DNA of 64,000 nt, taken from Pseudodesulfovibrio profundus. GTDB taxonomy: Bacteria > Desulfobacterota > Desulfovibrionia > Desulfovibrionales > Desulfovibrionaceae. Under the pieces are notes generated by a model. That model had not been told where the DNA came from and searched no databases. It saw nothing but the letters and a program-made list of their open reading frames with translations. Positions 34,514 to 44,268 of the stretch are shown here, in pieces. How positions within the stretch are numbered: the first letter of the stretch is position 1; each line of letters starts with the position of its first letter. Made by a program: the position numbers and the translations under genes. Location: NCBI RefSeq assembly GCF_900217235.1, contig NZ_LT907975.1, positions 744,001-808,000 on the forward strand. Reading direction: 5' to 3'.

Positions 34514-35578
34514 CTAGCGGGTTCGGCCGAGCCGACGGTCTATGAGCAGGAGGTCGGCTATGGTCAGTGCCAACATGGACTTGAGGACCATATTGATACG
34601 GGGAATAGCTGAGATGTCATGTCGGCCACCAATCATCACGAACGTTTCCTGCCCGTCGACTGTAACCGTCCGTTGTTCCTGAAGAATAGAAGGGATAGGC
34701 TTGACGTATGCCCGAGCGACCACATCCTGTCCCGAGGAAATACCGCCAAGTATCCCACCGGCGTTGTTGGAAAGGAAGCCTTCTGGTGTGAGCGGATCAT
34801 TGTTCTCGCTTCCACGCTTGCGAGCCGCTTCCGTTCCTGCGCCGATTTCCACTGCCTTGACTGCACCAACGGACATCAGCGCATGGGCGATACGGGCATC
34901 GAACTTGCCGAATACCGGCTCACCCAGCCCGATGGGAACCGAGGTTGCTCGGACCTCGACAACACCACCGAGGGTGTCTTCCTCGTCTTTAACCTGACTC
35001 ACATACTCATTCCATTTGGCAGGCGCATCCGGGTCCGGGCTGAAATATTCCCTGTCTGTGGAGCCTTCATAGTCAATCACTTCAGCAGGGATTCCGCCCA
35101 GCTCGACCGTGTAGGCGTATACTGAAATCCCTTCCTGCTTGAGCAGCTCCTGAGCAATGGCACCACCGGCTACGCGAGAAACGGTCTCCCGCCCGGACGA
35201 ACGTCCGCCGCCGCGGTAGTCGCGAACGCCATACTTGCCGGTATAGGTGAAATCACCATGTCCCGGGCGAAAAATTTCCTTGATAGTGGAATAGTCATGG
35301 GAACGCTGATTTGTATTCTCCACGAATAAACCGATGGGAGTTCCAGTGGTCACTCCCTCAAACACACCCGACTGAATGCGAACCTGATCCGGCTCCTTTC
35401 GCGTGGTCGACGCCACGCCGCCCTGACCTGGCTTGCGACGGTCCAGCTCTTTTTGAATGATGGATTCATCCAGTGGAATACCCGCAGGGCAACCATCAAC
35501 TACTCCCCCAAGCCCCGCGCCATGGGATTCCCCAAACGTGGTCAGCCTGAACAGTTCTCCAAACGTACTTCCGTACAT
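34514..35578 (-). CDS. aroC: Chorismate synthase
   Basis: AroC makes chorismate from EPSP using reduced FMN. The 354 aa protein has the signature G-E-S-H-G-A-G-L-G near the start, R-R-K-P-G-Q-G-G and G-D-F-T-Y-T-G-K-Y-G in the middle, plus S-S-G-R-E-T and G-R-H-D near the end. GGGAGAG precedes the ATG. It is the last gene of the aroL-trkH-trkA-aroC string. Confidence 0.97.
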   Translation of the reverse strand: MYGSTFGELFRLTTFGESHGAGLGGVVDGCPAGIPLDESIIQKELDRRKPGQGGVASTTRKEPDQVRIQSGVFEGVTTGTPIGLFVENTNQRSHDYSTIKEIFRPGHGDFTYTGKYGVRDYRGGGRSSGRETVSRVAGGAIAQELLKQEGISVYAYTVELGGIPAEVIDYEGSTDREYFSPDPDAPAKWNEYVSQVKDEEDTLGGVVEVRATSVPIGLGEPVFGKFDARIAHALMSVGAVKAVEIGAGTEAARKRGSENNDPLTPEGFLSNNAGGILGGISSGQDVVARAYVKPIPSILQEQRTVTVDGQETFVMIGGRHDISAIPRINMVLKSMLALTIADLLLIDRRLGRTR

Positions 35579-35587
35579 ACTCTCTCC

Positions 35588-36247
35588 CTAGGATTTCTCT
35601 ATGCGCATGACGTCATTGGTCTTGCCTATCAACACAATGACATCTCCTTCTTCAAATACCATATCAGCCTTGGGAACAAAGCTGAATTCTGCTTCCTCCC
35701 GGCGGCGAACGGCTATCACCTGTATATGAAAAGTATTGGTCAAATCCAGTTCACGCAAGGTCTTTCCTGCCCATGACTTGACCAGTATCTCGCGGGTGGC
35801 GACATCCGACCCTAGCCCGAAGTAATCGTGAATCCCGGGTGTGGTCAGGCGCTGGGCCAACTGAAAAGCGACAAAAGCCTCGGGAAAGACAACATGGTGT
35901 ACACCCAGTTTATAAAGCACCCGTTCGTGCTCCTCGCTGATTGCTTTGACCCAGATTTCCTCCACCCCAAGCGACAACAGATTCAGTACCGCAAGAATGG
36001 ACGCCTCCATGGAATCGCCAGTGGAAACGATCACCCGCTCCAGGTCCTTGAAGCCGATCTGCTCCAGCGCTTTTTCATCAGTGGCATCGGCCCTGAAGAC
36101 TTGCGTTAGCTTATCCTGTGCCTTGCGAACATTGTCGCCCTGATTATCTACGCCAACCACGGAATGACCAAGGCCAACCAATGCTTCCGCTAGGGAATAA
36201 CCGAATTTTCCCAACCCGATGACGCCTATTTCCTTTCTGTCTGCCAT
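35588..36247 (-). CDS. trkA: Potassium uptake regulator TrkA/KtrA (RCK domains)
   Basis: This is a cytoplasmic regulator of the TrkH/KtrB pore. The 219 aa protein has an NAD(H)-binding RCK-N domain beginning V-I-G-L-G-K-F-G-Y-S-L (residues 8-18) and an acidic binding residue near D-N-Q-G-D-N. A TrkA-C domain follows (about residues 135-219). It ends ten bases before aroC, and trkH lies upstream. Confidence 0.93.
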   Translation of the reverse strand: MADRKEIGVIGLGKFGYSLAEALVGLGHSVVGVDNQGDNVRKAQDKLTQVFRADATDEKALEQIGFKDLERVIVSTGDSMEASILAVLNLLSLGVEEIWVKAISEEHERVLYKLGVHHVVFPEAFVAFQLAQRLTTPGIHDYFGLGSDVATREILVKSWAGKTLRELDLTNTFHIQVIAVRRREEAEFSFVPKADMVFEEGDVIVLIGKTNDVMRIEKS

Positions 36248-36262
36248 GACGCAACTCCTGCC

Positions 36263-37630
36263 TTACCCCAGCGGCAAATCCGCCGAGGGCAATTCGTACC
36301 GGCGCTCGGACTGCCAGCTATTCAATGCGGACAGCAGCCAGAGAGGCCCCAGCCTGACCACGAACATCAATACGATTACCATACTTTTTTCCGCGCCATT
36401 CAGATCACCGGTGATGCCCGTGGACAAACCGACGGTGGCGAATGCGGAAACTATTTCAAACATGTTGACCATAAATTTATCTCTGCCCATCAAATAGGAA
36501 GCAACATCAGCACTTTCCAGCGAAGTGAGGCAGATGGTACCGACAAATACCAGCAAAACGGACATGGTGAACAGGGTGATTGCCCTATTCATCGCCGCCG
36601 GACTCAAGGCGAAACGCCCGATTCTGACCTGGCTCTCGCCCCGGAACTGGGCAGCTACAAAACTGCACAATGCCCGGAAGGTTGTCGTCTTGATTCCTCC
36701 GGCACACGAACCGGGAGAGCCACCGACAAACATCAAGGCCATCATGAAGACCAGTGAAACATTGGTCATGGTCCCGATATCCACAGTATTGAATCCGGCT
36801 GTCCTACTGGTCACAGACTGGAATAACGATGTAAGGATCCACTCCCCGTAAGAGTCAGGAGCATTCCCTGCAGCTCCCTCAGCGATAAAAAAGATCGCGG
36901 CCCCTGCAAGCGTTAGAAATGCGGATGTTTTCAAAACGATGTAAGAATGCCAACTGAGCAAGGGCATACCCGTCTTGAGCGAATGACGATTGGTCAGCAG
37001 CCGCTTCAACAGGCGGGAGCACTCCAGAATCACATAAAATCCCAGCCCGCCGAGGGTAATCAACGCCATGAATACGATATTGATTCCGGCATCGCCGCTC
37101 CAATTGGACAGTGAATCCGGGTAGAGAGAGAAACCGGCGTTACAAAAGGCTGATATGGAGTGAAACAACGCGGAATACGGATGGAACCCGACAGGGTCCA
37201 GTAGCCATAACGCCACTGCTCCAGACAGCTCAAAGAAAAATGTTGCTCCCACCACAAGAAGAAGAAAACGAAGGAGGCTGAAGGAAGGATCATGCAGCAA
37301 GGTCTGGCCGACAGCAAAACGGTCTTTCAGCGGAACACGCTGTCCCAGAAGGTAGATCAGCAGGGTTGTGAAGGTCATGATCCCCAGGCCGCCAAGCTGG
37401 ATCAGCAGCAGGATGATAGTCTGGCCGAGGAGAGAAAAGTAACTGCCGGTATCAACAACAATCAGACCGGTGACGCACATGGCCGATGTTGCGGTGAACA
37501 AGGCATCCAGAAAGCTCAACGGGCCGCCAGGATGACTGGCATCCAGATATAGAGCCAGTCCTCCCAAAAGAATGGGGCCTGCAAAAAAGAAAATTGGCAG
37601 CCAGTATGGCGAAATCACTTTCGAACGCAT
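36263..37630 (-). CDS. trkH: Potassium uptake membrane subunit TrkH/KtrB
   Basis: This is the membrane pore of potassium uptake, with four M1-P-M2-like repeats. The 455 aa protein has about ten hydrophobic segments and the selectivity-type turns S-A-M-C-V-T-G-L, S-A-F-C-N-A-G-F-S and V-T-S-R-T-A-G-F-N. A S-P-G-S-C-A-G-G-I-K-T-T segment follows near residue 310. It is paired with trkA downstream. Confidence 0.93.
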   Translation of the reverse strand: MRSKVISPYWLPIFFFAGPILLGGLALYLDASHPGGPLSFLDALFTATSAMCVTGLIVVDTGSYFSLLGQTIILLLIQLGGLGIMTFTTLLIYLLGQRVPLKDRFAVGQTLLHDPSFSLLRFLLLVVGATFFFELSGAVALWLLDPVGFHPYSALFHSISAFCNAGFSLYPDSLSNWSGDAGINIVFMALITLGGLGFYVILECSRLLKRLLTNRHSLKTGMPLLSWHSYIVLKTSAFLTLAGAAIFFIAEGAAGNAPDSYGEWILTSLFQSVTSRTAGFNTVDIGTMTNVSLVFMMALMFVGGSPGSCAGGIKTTTFRALCSFVAAQFRGESQVRIGRFALSPAAMNRAITLFTMSVLLVFVGTICLTSLESADVASYLMGRDKFMVNMFEIVSAFATVGLSTGITGDLNGAEKSMVIVLMFVVRLGPLWLLSALNSWQSERRYELPSADLPLG

Positions 37631-37714
37631 GTCATTCCTTGACCGACACCGTGCTACAGATACTTCGAAACATACAACGGGGTGTATGCCTGTCGGGGCG
37701 AACTGTCAAAAAGC

Positions 37715-38236
37715 TCAGGAAATATTGTCCAATTTATACATTGCGTACTGGACGATCTCATCGATTTCCCCTTCCGGCAGGATAATATCGGCACACCTTT
37801 CATACAGAGGCGCACGCTCTGCCAGAATCTCCCGGACCTCTTCATCCAGTGGTTTCCCGGTCAATGATGGGCGTTGCATTTCATTGGGATCCGCCATCAG
37901 CCGTTGGACCAGCGTATCGACAGAAGCTTTCAGGTAAATCACCGTGCCGCCACTCAGCAGAGAACGATTCTGCTCCCGAAGAACGATACCACCGCCACAT
38001 CCGACCACTTTCGGAGAACTGCTGGAAACCGATGACAAGATGTCGCTTTCCTTTTCTCTGAAACCATCCCAACCATTGGCATCGATGTAGTCGGAAATTT
38101 CCATGCCCACACTCTCTACAAGCGCATGGTCAGTATCAATGAAATCGACACCCAACGATGTAGCCAGAGCACGCCCAATACTGGTCTTGCCACAAGCCCG
38201 GGGGCCAATCAGATATATATTCCTTTTCAACTCCAT
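37715..38236 (-). CDS. aroL: Shikimate kinase
   Basis: This kinase phosphorylates shikimate on the path to chorismate. The 173 aa protein has a P-loop G-P-R-A-C-G-K-T-S-I-G near residue 11, the shikimate-binding D-T-D-H near 35 and C-G-G-G-I-V-L near 82. A late R-P-S-L-T segment contributes to the lid. The start at 38236 (M-E-L-K-R-N) matches the family, though its ribosome site is weak. It lies upstream of trkH and aroC; shikimate genes flank potassium uptake genes here. Confidence 0.92.
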   Translation of the reverse strand: MELKRNIYLIGPRACGKTSIGRALATSLGVDFIDTDHALVESVGMEISDYIDANGWDGFREKESDILSSVSSSSPKVVGCGGGIVLREQNRSLLSGGTVIYLKASVDTLVQRLMADPNEMQRPSLTGKPLDEEVREILAERAPLYERCADIILPEGEIDEIVQYAMYKLDNIS

Positions 38237-38391
38237 AACGAGCAACGTAGAGCAAAAATGGCTGAGATTCAACGATTTACATAGCTCAAAAATAAGCATC
38301 CATGATTCGTTGACGCCACAATCCTTTATATTTTAGGGAAATTGTATCAATAGCACTTGTCAAACATAGGAACTATTACTACTATAAAATC

Positions 38392-38610
38392 ATGACAACG
38401 AAAAAGACTTGTACACAACTTCGTGAGGTCGCCATCGAGCTGGGCGATTGCCGCCTGTGCCAGGGCTGTGTCGACTTGAACCCTGATGTTTTTGAATGGG
38501 ACGACAATCTCGATATGCCGTATGTTTGTCGCTCCCAGGTTACGGAAGAAGAAGTGCAGGATATCATGAATTCATGCCCCGAAGGATGCATTGTCTTCGT
38601 GGACTGCTAA
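38392..38610 (+). CDS. [4Fe-4S] ferredoxin
   Basis: The 72 aa protein has the single-cluster ferredoxin pattern C-R-L-C-Q-G-C (residues 20-26), with the fourth cluster ligand supplied by the conserved C-P-E-G-C segment near the C-terminus; a further Cys at 46 also lies between these. This resembles small Desulfovibrio ferredoxins. It is monocistronic with a terminator directly after. Confidence 0.82.
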   Translation: MTTKKTCTQLREVAIELGDCRLCQGCVDLNPDVFEWDDNLDMPYVCRSQVTEEEVQDIMNSCPEGCIVFVDC

Positions 38611-38637
38611 CAACTAGAGTCAGCTTCTTGTGGTGTA

Positions 38638-38679
38638 GCGACCGGTGATTTCTCCTCTATCACCGGTCGCTTATCTTTT
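38638..38679. terminator. Bidirectional terminator
   Basis: GCGACCGGTGAT (38638-38649) pairs perfectly with ATCACCGGTCGC, followed by TTATCTTTT. It separates the ferredoxin gene from the convergent HsdR-N-like gene. Confidence 0.85.
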
Positions 38680-38704
38680 GATTCATGCAAAATGATATCC
38701 TCTG

Positions 38705-39289
38705 CTATTCACTGCCCTTCACACGCTCAGGCATGGGCGGCAAGGAGCAGGATTCACTGCAGCACGTTCCGTATATGAAGCCGCAGTATGTATGAAAAAC
38801 GCGGGTCTGCTTGTCGCGCTGCTCATCGGTCAAAGGCTGAATCTCGGCCTCGTTGACCATCTCCATCAACGCTTCGTAATCAGGTATCGCTTGCATGGAC
38901 TTGCCGATCAGCTCACCTGTTCGGGTATCGAGCAGGGACGCATCCATGGAATCGGAGACAACGGCGAAAGGCACCGGGCCACCCTCAATGAGTCGGGCTG
39001 CACAGACTGTTTCCCGCTCAAAAGTCCCCACCTCTCCGGCACAGAAGATTACCAGAAAGATAGGCTTGTCGTTCTCATCATACAACACCAGATCAATTGG
39101 CCGCTCAAACTCTTCGTCCTCGACACAATATGTCAACGGCAACTTGGCCTTGAGCCGTTCCTTGGGATATCCCTTTTCCTCGACCATGAAGCGCGCCAAC
39201 GCCTGTCGAAACTCCTCAAACGTCGTTTCATCGATCTCTTCACCAGTCAGGTAATCGCGGATCGTTCCGCCCAAACTTGTTTCATGCAT
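38705..39289 (-). CDS. HsdR-N-like (type I restriction enzyme R subunit N-terminal type) protein
   Basis: The 194 aa protein resembles the free-standing HsdR-N nuclease-fold domain: R-P-I-D-L-V-L-Y-D-E-N-D-K-P-I-F-L-V-I-F (about residues 62-81) gives the D-x-V and core beta strands. The usual E-x-K is not clearly kept, so nuclease activity is doubtful. The C-terminal tail has a cysteine group (Y-C-G-F-I-Y-G-T-C-C-S-E-S-C). No restriction or modification genes lie nearby. Confidence 0.68.
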   Translation of the reverse strand: MHETSLGGTIRDYLTGEEIDETTFEEFRQALARFMVEEKGYPKERLKAKLPLTYCVEDEEFERPIDLVLYDENDKPIFLVIFCAGEVGTFERETVCAARLIEGGPVPFAVVSDSMDASLLDTRTGELIGKSMQAIPDYEALMEMVNEAEIQPLTDEQRDKQTRVFHTYCGFIYGTCCSESCSLPPMPERVKGSE

Positions 39290-39390
39290 ATTGTATCTCC
39301 CTTCTTACAAGATAACGCCCCAAAACGGGTGAAGCAAGTGAGAGCAGAAAAAACGCTCATTCTTACAAAACATATTCCTGTTCATTAGAT

Positions 39391-39430
39391 AAAAAAAGCC
39401 CCTGCCTGGTTTTCAGACAGGGGCTTATAT
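39391..39430 (-). terminator. Terminator of the complex I operon
   Basis: AGCCCCTG and CAGGGGCT form an 8-base stem around a 13-base loop. On the minus strand it is followed by seven T, just after the nuoN stop. Confidence 0.82.
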
Positions 39431-39446
39431 TCGTTAATAGGACTAT

Positions 39447-40904
39447 CTAGTGTCCGCCGCCACCAGTAGCGACAGCGATGCCGTAGAGGACCTTGCCAGC
39501 GTCAATGGCGAAGTTGAACAATGGCGCCGGGAGGATTCCCACGACCAACACGGCAGCAGCCAGCATACCGGCTCCAGCCGAAGCAAACCAACCGTTATCC
39601 GGATCAGGGTGATTTCCGGGTACCTTCTCTTCAGTGAAGGCGTGACGGAACAGACTCAGATAATAGTAGATGGCGATGGCGGAGTTCAGCACCAGAATGA
39701 TAACCAGCCAGTTGTATCCATGATCCCATGCAGAGGTGATCAGGAAGAACTTGCCCATGAATCCCATGGTCGGCGGCAGCCCGACAAGAGCAAACGCACC
39801 GGCCGCGAGGGAGAACGCCAGCACCGGCGCCTTCTTGTACAATCCATTCAGGTCACTGTACTCAAGGTTTCGTCCATCCACTGCTACGCGAGAAATGACC
39901 CAGAAGACCAGCAGGTTCATCAACAGGTAGGCCATGGCATAAAACGCCGCAGCACCCAGACCTTCCGGCGTGCCGCTGACCAGACCGACCATGATGTACC
40001 CGGCGTGCGCCACCGAAGAGAAACCAAGCAGTCGCTTGAGGTCCTTCTGTACCAGTGCGCTGAGGTTGCCGAAGGTCATGGAACACGCGCCCAGTATGGC
40101 GAGCAGCGTGGTGATTTCCAGTCCCGGTTCAAGGAAAGTAGCCAAACGAACCAGAACAACGATGGCACCCATCTTGGGCATGGTCGCCACAAAGGCTGCA
40201 GTCTCGTTGCTGGCTCCCTGATAGACATCCGGACACCAGAAGTGGAACGGGAACAATGCCAGCTTGAAGAACATCCCGCCAAGGAACAGACAGAGTCCGA
40301 CCACGGCCATGGGGTTCTCGGCAAAGTGCCAGTTCTTCGTGGCGAGTTCAGCAATATACGTCGTGTGCTGGCTGGCCATGACATAGGACAAACCATACAG
40401 CGCCAGAGCCGTGGCTACGGCGCCGAACAGAATGTACTTCACGCCCGACTCAGCAGCACCCTTGGACTTGGCCCGCAGCGGGATGATCGCATACATGGAG
40501 TAGGAGGCCAGCTCCAACGCCAGGTAGATGGTGATCAGTTCCACACAGGAAGCGAGCATTATCAGGCCAAGGGTGGAGAAGCCGAGCAACATGTAATAAT
40601 CGGCTCGTTTCTCGTCGGCCAGCGTGGGCTGACGCGATGTATTCAGGACGATGACAAAGAAGCCGAACGCAATGGCGATCTTGAAGAACTGTGACATGAG
40701 GTCCACTTTGTAGACATCATAAAACAGTGTGCCATGGGCGCTGTAGGCTGCAATTGTTGTAAACAGGCCAAGACCGGCTCCAAAAGGCAGCCATTTCTCG
40801 ACATCAGGCTTCCACTCCCTGTTGCCGCAGCTTTGAATCATCAAAGCCACCACAAGGAAGAGATAGAAGAGTTCCGGGACGATGAGACTGAGATTGTAGT
40901 TCAC
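39447..40904 (-). CDS. nuoN: Complex I-type antiporter-like subunit N
   Basis: NuoN is one of the proton-pumping antiporter-like membrane subunits. The 485 aa protein has about 14 hydrophobic helices, the conserved E-L-A-S-Y-S in helix 5 and a H-A-G-Y segment (S-S-V-A-H-A-G-Y-I-M-V-G). The start is GTG at 40904, without a strong ribosome site. It is last in the operon, before the terminator. Confidence 0.93.
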   Translation of the reverse strand: MNYNLSLIVPELFYLFLVVALMIQSCGNREWKPDVEKWLPFGAGLGLFTTIAAYSAHGTLFYDVYKVDLMSQFFKIAIAFGFFVIVLNTSRQPTLADEKRADYYMLLGFSTLGLIMLASCVELITIYLALELASYSMYAIIPLRAKSKGAAESGVKYILFGAVATALALYGLSYVMASQHTTYIAELATKNWHFAENPMAVVGLCLFLGGMFFKLALFPFHFWCPDVYQGASNETAAFVATMPKMGAIVVLVRLATFLEPGLEITTLLAILGACSMTFGNLSALVQKDLKRLLGFSSVAHAGYIMVGLVSGTPEGLGAAAFYAMAYLLMNLLVFWVISRVAVDGRNLEYSDLNGLYKKAPVLAFSLAAGAFALVGLPPTMGFMGKFFLITSAWDHGYNWLVIILVLNSAIAIYYYLSLFRHAFTEEKVPGNHPDPDNGWFASAGAGMLAAAVLVVGILPAPLFNFAIDAGKVLYGIAVATGGGGH

Positions 40905-40915
40905 GTCAAGGCCCC

Positions 40916-42448
40916 CTACTTATTGCCCGCAAAGACACTGAGAATGTCATTGGCGGCAGTTTGCATCGGCTGCCCTTCTTCGAGATGCGCGACCTTGCGC
41001 TTGTCGAAGTCGTTGAGCAGCTTGTCAATTGACGGATCGATGATCTTGAAGAACGGCGTGGGTGCCAGACCGATCCAGAGGACGAATACTGCGGGAATGG
41101 TCAGGTAGACCCACTCACGCGCATTCAGATCCTTCCATGTCTTGGCCGTGGAAGGCTTACCCCATGCCATCTTGAGCGATACGCGGAACATGTATGCCGC
41201 GGCCAGCAATGCGCCGGGAACACACAGGAAACCAATCCAGGTGCTCTCCTGGAATGCGCCGACGAAAACGAGAATCTCACCGACGAACCCGTTGGTCCCG
41301 GGGAAGCCGAATGAGGCCAGGGCCATGAGCCCCCAGAAGAACATGAAGGCAGGCAGATACTTGCCCATACCCATGTTATCCTCGATTTCGCGACTATGGC
41401 TGCGCTCGTAAACGCAACCGATCATCATAAAGAGTGCGCCGGTGACGATGCCGTGGTTCAGCATCTGGAACAACGCCCCTTCCACGCCGCGCATATTGAA
41501 GAGGAAGATGCCGAGTGTGACAAATCCCATATGCCCGACTGATGAGTAGGCGATCAGTTTTTTGATGTCCGTTTGTCCCAGCGCGATGGCTCCGCCGTAG
41601 ATGATGGATACAAGTGAAATCACGATCATCATCGGGGCGAAGTATTCGCTGGCAGCCGGGGTGAGCGGCAGGCAGAAGCGCAGGAATCCGTAGGTTCCCA
41701 TCTTCAGCAGAACGGCCGCCAGTATGACGGAACCGGCCGAAGGCGCCTGAACGTGCGCTGCGGGCAGCCATGTATGGAACGGAAACATGGGCACCTTGAT
41801 GGCAAAGGCGAGGGCCATTGCCAGGAATGCCCAGAACTGGAAGCGGAAGCTGAAGTTCATCTGCATCAGATCGGGGATGGAGAAGGTTCCACCGGTGATT
41901 CTGAAGGCAACGATGGCCGCCAGAAGCAGCGTTGAGCCTGCCAGCGTGTAGAGGAAGAACTTCAACGATGCGTACTTGCGATCGTCGCCGCCCCATACTG
42001 CGATCAGCAGATACATGGGGATCAGCATGGCCTCCCAGAACACATAGAACAGGACCAGATCCAACGCGCAGAAAACGCCGAGGACCGATGAGGTCATGAA
42101 CAGCAGACAGAAGTGGAACTCCTTGACCCGCTTGCCGATATAGGTCCAAGAGCACAGAACGCACAGCGGCAGGACCGCTATGGTCAGCAGGACCATGAGG
42201 ATGCTGATTCCATCCACGCCGAGATAATACTGCAGGCCCCACTGGTGGACCCAGTCGATTTTCTCGACAAACTGGAATTCAGCGTTGAGTTTGAAGTTCA
42301 TGAGCGGCACGGCGAGCAGGCACTCGAGGAGTGACACTGCAAGGGTGTAGACCCTCACCACCGGCGCGGCCTTGATGAAGAAGAGACCACATGCCGCCAC
42401 AAGCGGGAATGCGATCAACAGTGTGAGTACCGGATATCCGAAGTCCAA
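40916..42448 (-). CDS. nuoM: Complex I-type antiporter-like subunit M
   Basis: NuoM is a proton-translocating membrane subunit of the complex. The 510 aa protein has the conserved E-A-M-L-I-P-M-Y helix 5 motif, P-M-F-P-F-H-T-W-L-P-A-A-H and the S-S-V-G-H-M-G-F segment. The start codon is TTG (42448) with an AAGGAG site 14 bases upstream. It sits between the L- and N-type subunits. Confidence 0.95.
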   Translation of the reverse strand: MDFGYPVLTLLIAFPLVAACGLFFIKAAPVVRVYTLAVSLLECLLAVPLMNFKLNAEFQFVEKIDWVHQWGLQYYLGVDGISILMVLLTIAVLPLCVLCSWTYIGKRVKEFHFCLLFMTSSVLGVFCALDLVLFYVFWEAMLIPMYLLIAVWGGDDRKYASLKFFLYTLAGSTLLLAAIVAFRITGGTFSIPDLMQMNFSFRFQFWAFLAMALAFAIKVPMFPFHTWLPAAHVQAPSAGSVILAAVLLKMGTYGFLRFCLPLTPAASEYFAPMMIVISLVSIIYGGAIALGQTDIKKLIAYSSVGHMGFVTLGIFLFNMRGVEGALFQMLNHGIVTGALFMMIGCVYERSHSREIEDNMGMGKYLPAFMFFWGLMALASFGFPGTNGFVGEILVFVGAFQESTWIGFLCVPGALLAAAYMFRVSLKMAWGKPSTAKTWKDLNAREWVYLTIPAVFVLWIGLAPTPFFKIIDPSIDKLLNDFDKRKVAHLEEGQPMQTAANDILSVFAGNK

Positions 42449-42474
42449 AATGAGCTCTCCTTAGATTGTCCGGC

Positions 42475-44268
42475 TTAGCCGAAGTACCATACCAGGGCGA
42501 AAATGCCCAAACCAAGAACGGTTGCAAACGCCAGGTAATCCTGCAGATTCGCGGTCTGAACCTTGGCTCCGACCTTGCCCAGATACCTGACGGAATAGGC
42601 GCTTCCGTCCACCACTGTATCAATGCCCTTCTTATCGAAGACACTGGTGCCACTACCCGCCTTGACCAAGGCCTTGAGGCCGACCGTGCGGTAGACCTCG
42701 GTCCAAACATCGTCAATCTTGGATACAGGCCAGCACACCGCACGCATGGTCACGCGACCAATCAGGCGGTAGAACCAGTCAAAGTCCAGATTGAGATAAT
42801 CATGGGGCTTGATGACCGAACGGGTCAGGTAGAATGCCAGGCCGGAGAAGCCGAGCAGCAGACCCGAGTTGATGACCTTGTCGATATGCCAGGGCTCGAA
42901 CTGATGTTCCACGGCCATCGGGAGATAGCGGTAGAGCATGTCCGGATATACACCCTGAGCGATACACAGGAGACCGCAAATGCCCATGCCGACGTACATA
43001 TTGAACGGCAGCGGCTTGATCTCGCCGGTGTATTCCTTCTTGCCACCCCAAAACGCGAAGTATGGGAGCTTGATACCGACCGAGATAAACGTACCAACAG
43101 CGGCGATTTCCATGCCGAGCGCCAGGAACACGCGGTGGGCCTCGGCCGCACCGGTGATTGTCATGGTCTTCGAGATGAAGCCGTTGAAGAGCGGCATACC
43201 CGAGATCGACAGGGCCGCGACCATGTACCAGACCATGACCCATGGCAGTTTGTAGGCCAGACCGCCGAGCTTATCGAGCTTGGCAGTGCCCACTGCGTAG
43301 AGGATGGCACCGGTGCCCATGAAGAGCAGACCCTTATAAAGGATATGGGCATACGCATGAGCCACTGCGCCGTTGAGCGTCATGGCGGTACCTATGCCGA
43401 TTCCGGCGACCATGTATCCGACCTGTGAAACGATGTGGTAGGACAGGATGCGGCGGGCGTTGTTTTCGATACACGCGTACAGTACGCCGAAGACCGCCAT
43501 ACAGGTACCGGCTATAGCCAGCACTTCCCACCCGGCAAAGCCGCGGGCCAGAACGTAGACAGCCGTCTTGGTGGTGAAGGCACACATGTACACCGCACCG
43601 GCGATGGATGCTCTCGGATAGGCATCGGGCAGCCATGCGTGCAGCGGCACCACAGCGGCGTTGACGCAGAATCCGGCGAGGATCAGCCAGTCGTACAAAT
43701 GACCTGCCGTGGGATCAGCCGCCGTAAAGGCGAATGAACCGGTGGCCTTGTACTTGAGCAGCAGACCGGCCAGCAGGAAGAGACCGCCCACCGTGTGGTA
43801 CACGAAGTAGCGGAAACCTGCGCGGACAGACTCTTTGGTCCGTGCCTGCCAGATCAGGAAGGTGGAACCGATGGACATCAGCTCCCAGAACAGGAAGACC
43901 GTCAGCAGATCGCCGGCGAACACGCAGCCGAAGCCACCTGCCACATAGAGCGATCCTGCCACATAATGGCCCCTGTCTTCCACGTGCATGCCGTATATAC
44001 CGCCGATGAAGGCGATAATGGCAAAGACCTGACCGAAAACGAGGGACAATTTGTCCACTCTTCCCAATGTCAGGGTTTGATCAAGATATTCGACGGCTCC
44101 GTACATGCCGGGTTCCACCGACATGACCGAAGCGATAGCCATCAGCGGCGCAACCAATCCGAGGGTGCCGCGAAAGGCCTTGTTCAGCCACAGCCCTTTC
44201 GGGACAAGCGGCACAATGGCCGCCAGCGCCAGAAACGCCATGGAGGGATGGACGAAACTAGTCTCCAT
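42475..44268 (-). CDS. nuoL: Complex I-type antiporter-like subunit L
   Basis: The 597 aa protein has the antiporter core (F-L-F-W-E-L-M-S-I-G, A-V-V-P-L-H-A-W-L-P-D-A, S-Y-H-I-V-S-Q-V-G-Y). An extended C-terminus after residue 475 (W-F-Y-R-L-I-G-R-V and later A-N-L-Q-D-Y) resembles the lateral helix end of NuoL. It is related also to MrpD-type antiporters, so its exact equivalence to NuoL is not certain. It overlaps the small gene before it by 11 bases. Confidence 0.88.
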   Translation of the reverse strand: METSFVHPSMAFLALAAIVPLVPKGLWLNKAFRGTLGLVAPLMAIASVMSVEPGMYGAVEYLDQTLTLGRVDKLSLVFGQVFAIIAFIGGIYGMHVEDRGHYVAGSLYVAGGFGCVFAGDLLTVFLFWELMSIGSTFLIWQARTKESVRAGFRYFVYHTVGGLFLLAGLLLKYKATGSFAFTAADPTAGHLYDWLILAGFCVNAAVVPLHAWLPDAYPRASIAGAVYMCAFTTKTAVYVLARGFAGWEVLAIAGTCMAVFGVLYACIENNARRILSYHIVSQVGYMVAGIGIGTAMTLNGAVAHAYAHILYKGLLFMGTGAILYAVGTAKLDKLGGLAYKLPWVMVWYMVAALSISGMPLFNGFISKTMTITGAAEAHRVFLALGMEIAAVGTFISVGIKLPYFAFWGGKKEYTGEIKPLPFNMYVGMGICGLLCIAQGVYPDMLYRYLPMAVEHQFEPWHIDKVINSGLLLGFSGLAFYLTRSVIKPHDYLNLDFDWFYRLIGRVTMRAVCWPVSKIDDVWTEVYRTVGLKALVKAGSGTSVFDKKGIDTVVDGSAYSVRYLGKVGAKVQTANLQDYLAFATVLGLGIFALVWYFG

